A stretch of DNA of 7,586 nucleotides from Candidatus Eiseniibacteriota bacterium (GTDB lineage Bacteria; Eisenbacteria; RBG-16-71-46; CAIMUX01; WJJG01), in NCBI GenBank assembly GCA_016867695.1, contig VGIY01000119.1:1-7586 (forward strand), written 5' to 3'. Shown here one piece after another: positions 7,388-7,586 of this stretch. Under the pieces are notes generated by a model, which did not search any database, was not told the DNA's origin, and saw only the letters and a list, made by a program, of their open reading frames with translations. How positions within the stretch are numbered: position 1 is the stretch's first letter; each line of letters opens with the position of its first letter. Made by a program: the position numbers and the translations under genes.

Positions 7388-7586
7388 CTACTCGGCCCAG
7401 ACGACGCGGCGGGCGATCGAGGTCTCTCCCGCCCGCAAGCGGACGAAGTAGACGCCGGCGGCGAGGTCGCCGCGGGTGAGCGCGAGCGCGTGCTCTCCTC
7501 TGGCGTGGGGCCCGCGGGCCAGCGTGCGCAGGCGGCGGCCTTGCGGGTCGAAGAGCCCGACGTCGAGCGCCGTTTCGCTCGGCAGC
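7388..7586 (-). CDS. C-terminal FlgD/Vpr-type Ig-like domain of a secreted or surface protein (cut by window edge)
   Basis: Last 65 codons of a protein whose N-terminal part lies beyond the right edge; stop TAG at 7390-7388. The visible residues read as the end of the small beta-sandwich that closes many exported proteins in FCB and Eisenbacteria-type genomes. It has an LFDPQGRRLRTL strand pair, a GEHALAL strand, the hallmark LAAGVYFVRLRAG, and a final short strand ending VVWAE. In relatives this domain acts as a C-terminal sorting or anchoring module (type IX secretion-like or similar); which machinery is used here cannot be told. The WDG.D loop usually seen between the strands is shortened to LTRGD. 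Nothing can be said of the main function. It is on the same strand as deoC, 206 bp upstream, and probably a separate transcription unit. Confidence 0.85.
   Translation of the reverse strand, partial: LPSETALDVGLFDPQGRRLRTLARGPHARGEHALALTRGDLAAGVYFVRLRAGETSIARRVVWAE

Overview
The window is very GC-rich bacterial chromosomal DNA with tightly packed genes, some overlapping. Two hints point to a deep-branching, Gram-negative-type lineage of the FCB or Eisenbacteria sort. The first is the tail of a FlgD/Vpr-type Ig-like C-terminal domain at the right edge. The second is a secreted protein with tandem Cys-rich modules of the ACC-x-DG-x-C type. This placement is an inference from protein style; there is no marker gene such as rRNA. 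Genes on the two strands are interleaved, and I see no phage, transposon, CRISPR or tRNA features.

Layout, left to right. (1) 1-342, minus: the first 114 codons of glucose-6-phosphate isomerase (pgi), cut by the window edge. (2) 343-482: a compact regulatory stretch. It holds a rho-independent terminator, a second small hairpin, three copies of GGCAGTC and a possible pgi promoter lying across those copies. (3) 483-1388, minus: a secreted, Cys-rich protein of unknown function with a perfect Shine-Dalgarno, a roughly 220-nt structured leader and a good sigma70-type promoter (1616-1644). (4) 1645-1964: the rest of a divergent intergenic region, ending in the ahcY promoter (1886-1915). (5) 1965-3416, plus: S-adenosylhomocysteine hydrolase (ahcY), complete, converging on and overlapping the next gene by 7 bp. 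(6) 3410-7181, minus: a three-gene operon in the order deoC, class II aldolase, polytopic membrane protein, joined by GTGA and TTGA stop/start overlaps. (7) 7182-7387: the operon's upstream region with a candidate promoter and inverted repeats. (8) 7388-7586, minus: the C-terminal end of a surface or secreted protein with the Ig-like sorting/anchoring domain.

How the genes fit together. pgi, deoC and the class II aldolase are sugar-phosphate enzymes, and ahcY clears the by-product of SAM-dependent methylation. deoC plus a fuculose-type aldolase could serve salvage of nucleoside-derived (deoxy)pentose phosphates, giving acetaldehyde and triose phosphates. The third operon gene resembles a GT-C-type membrane glycosyltransferase with an unusually long soluble C-terminal part, and its link to the aldolases is unexplained. 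The least understood items are the Cys-rich secreted protein with its long leader, the membrane protein's C-terminal domain, and the repeat/hairpin cluster before pgi. I do not see a clear new defence or mobile system here.
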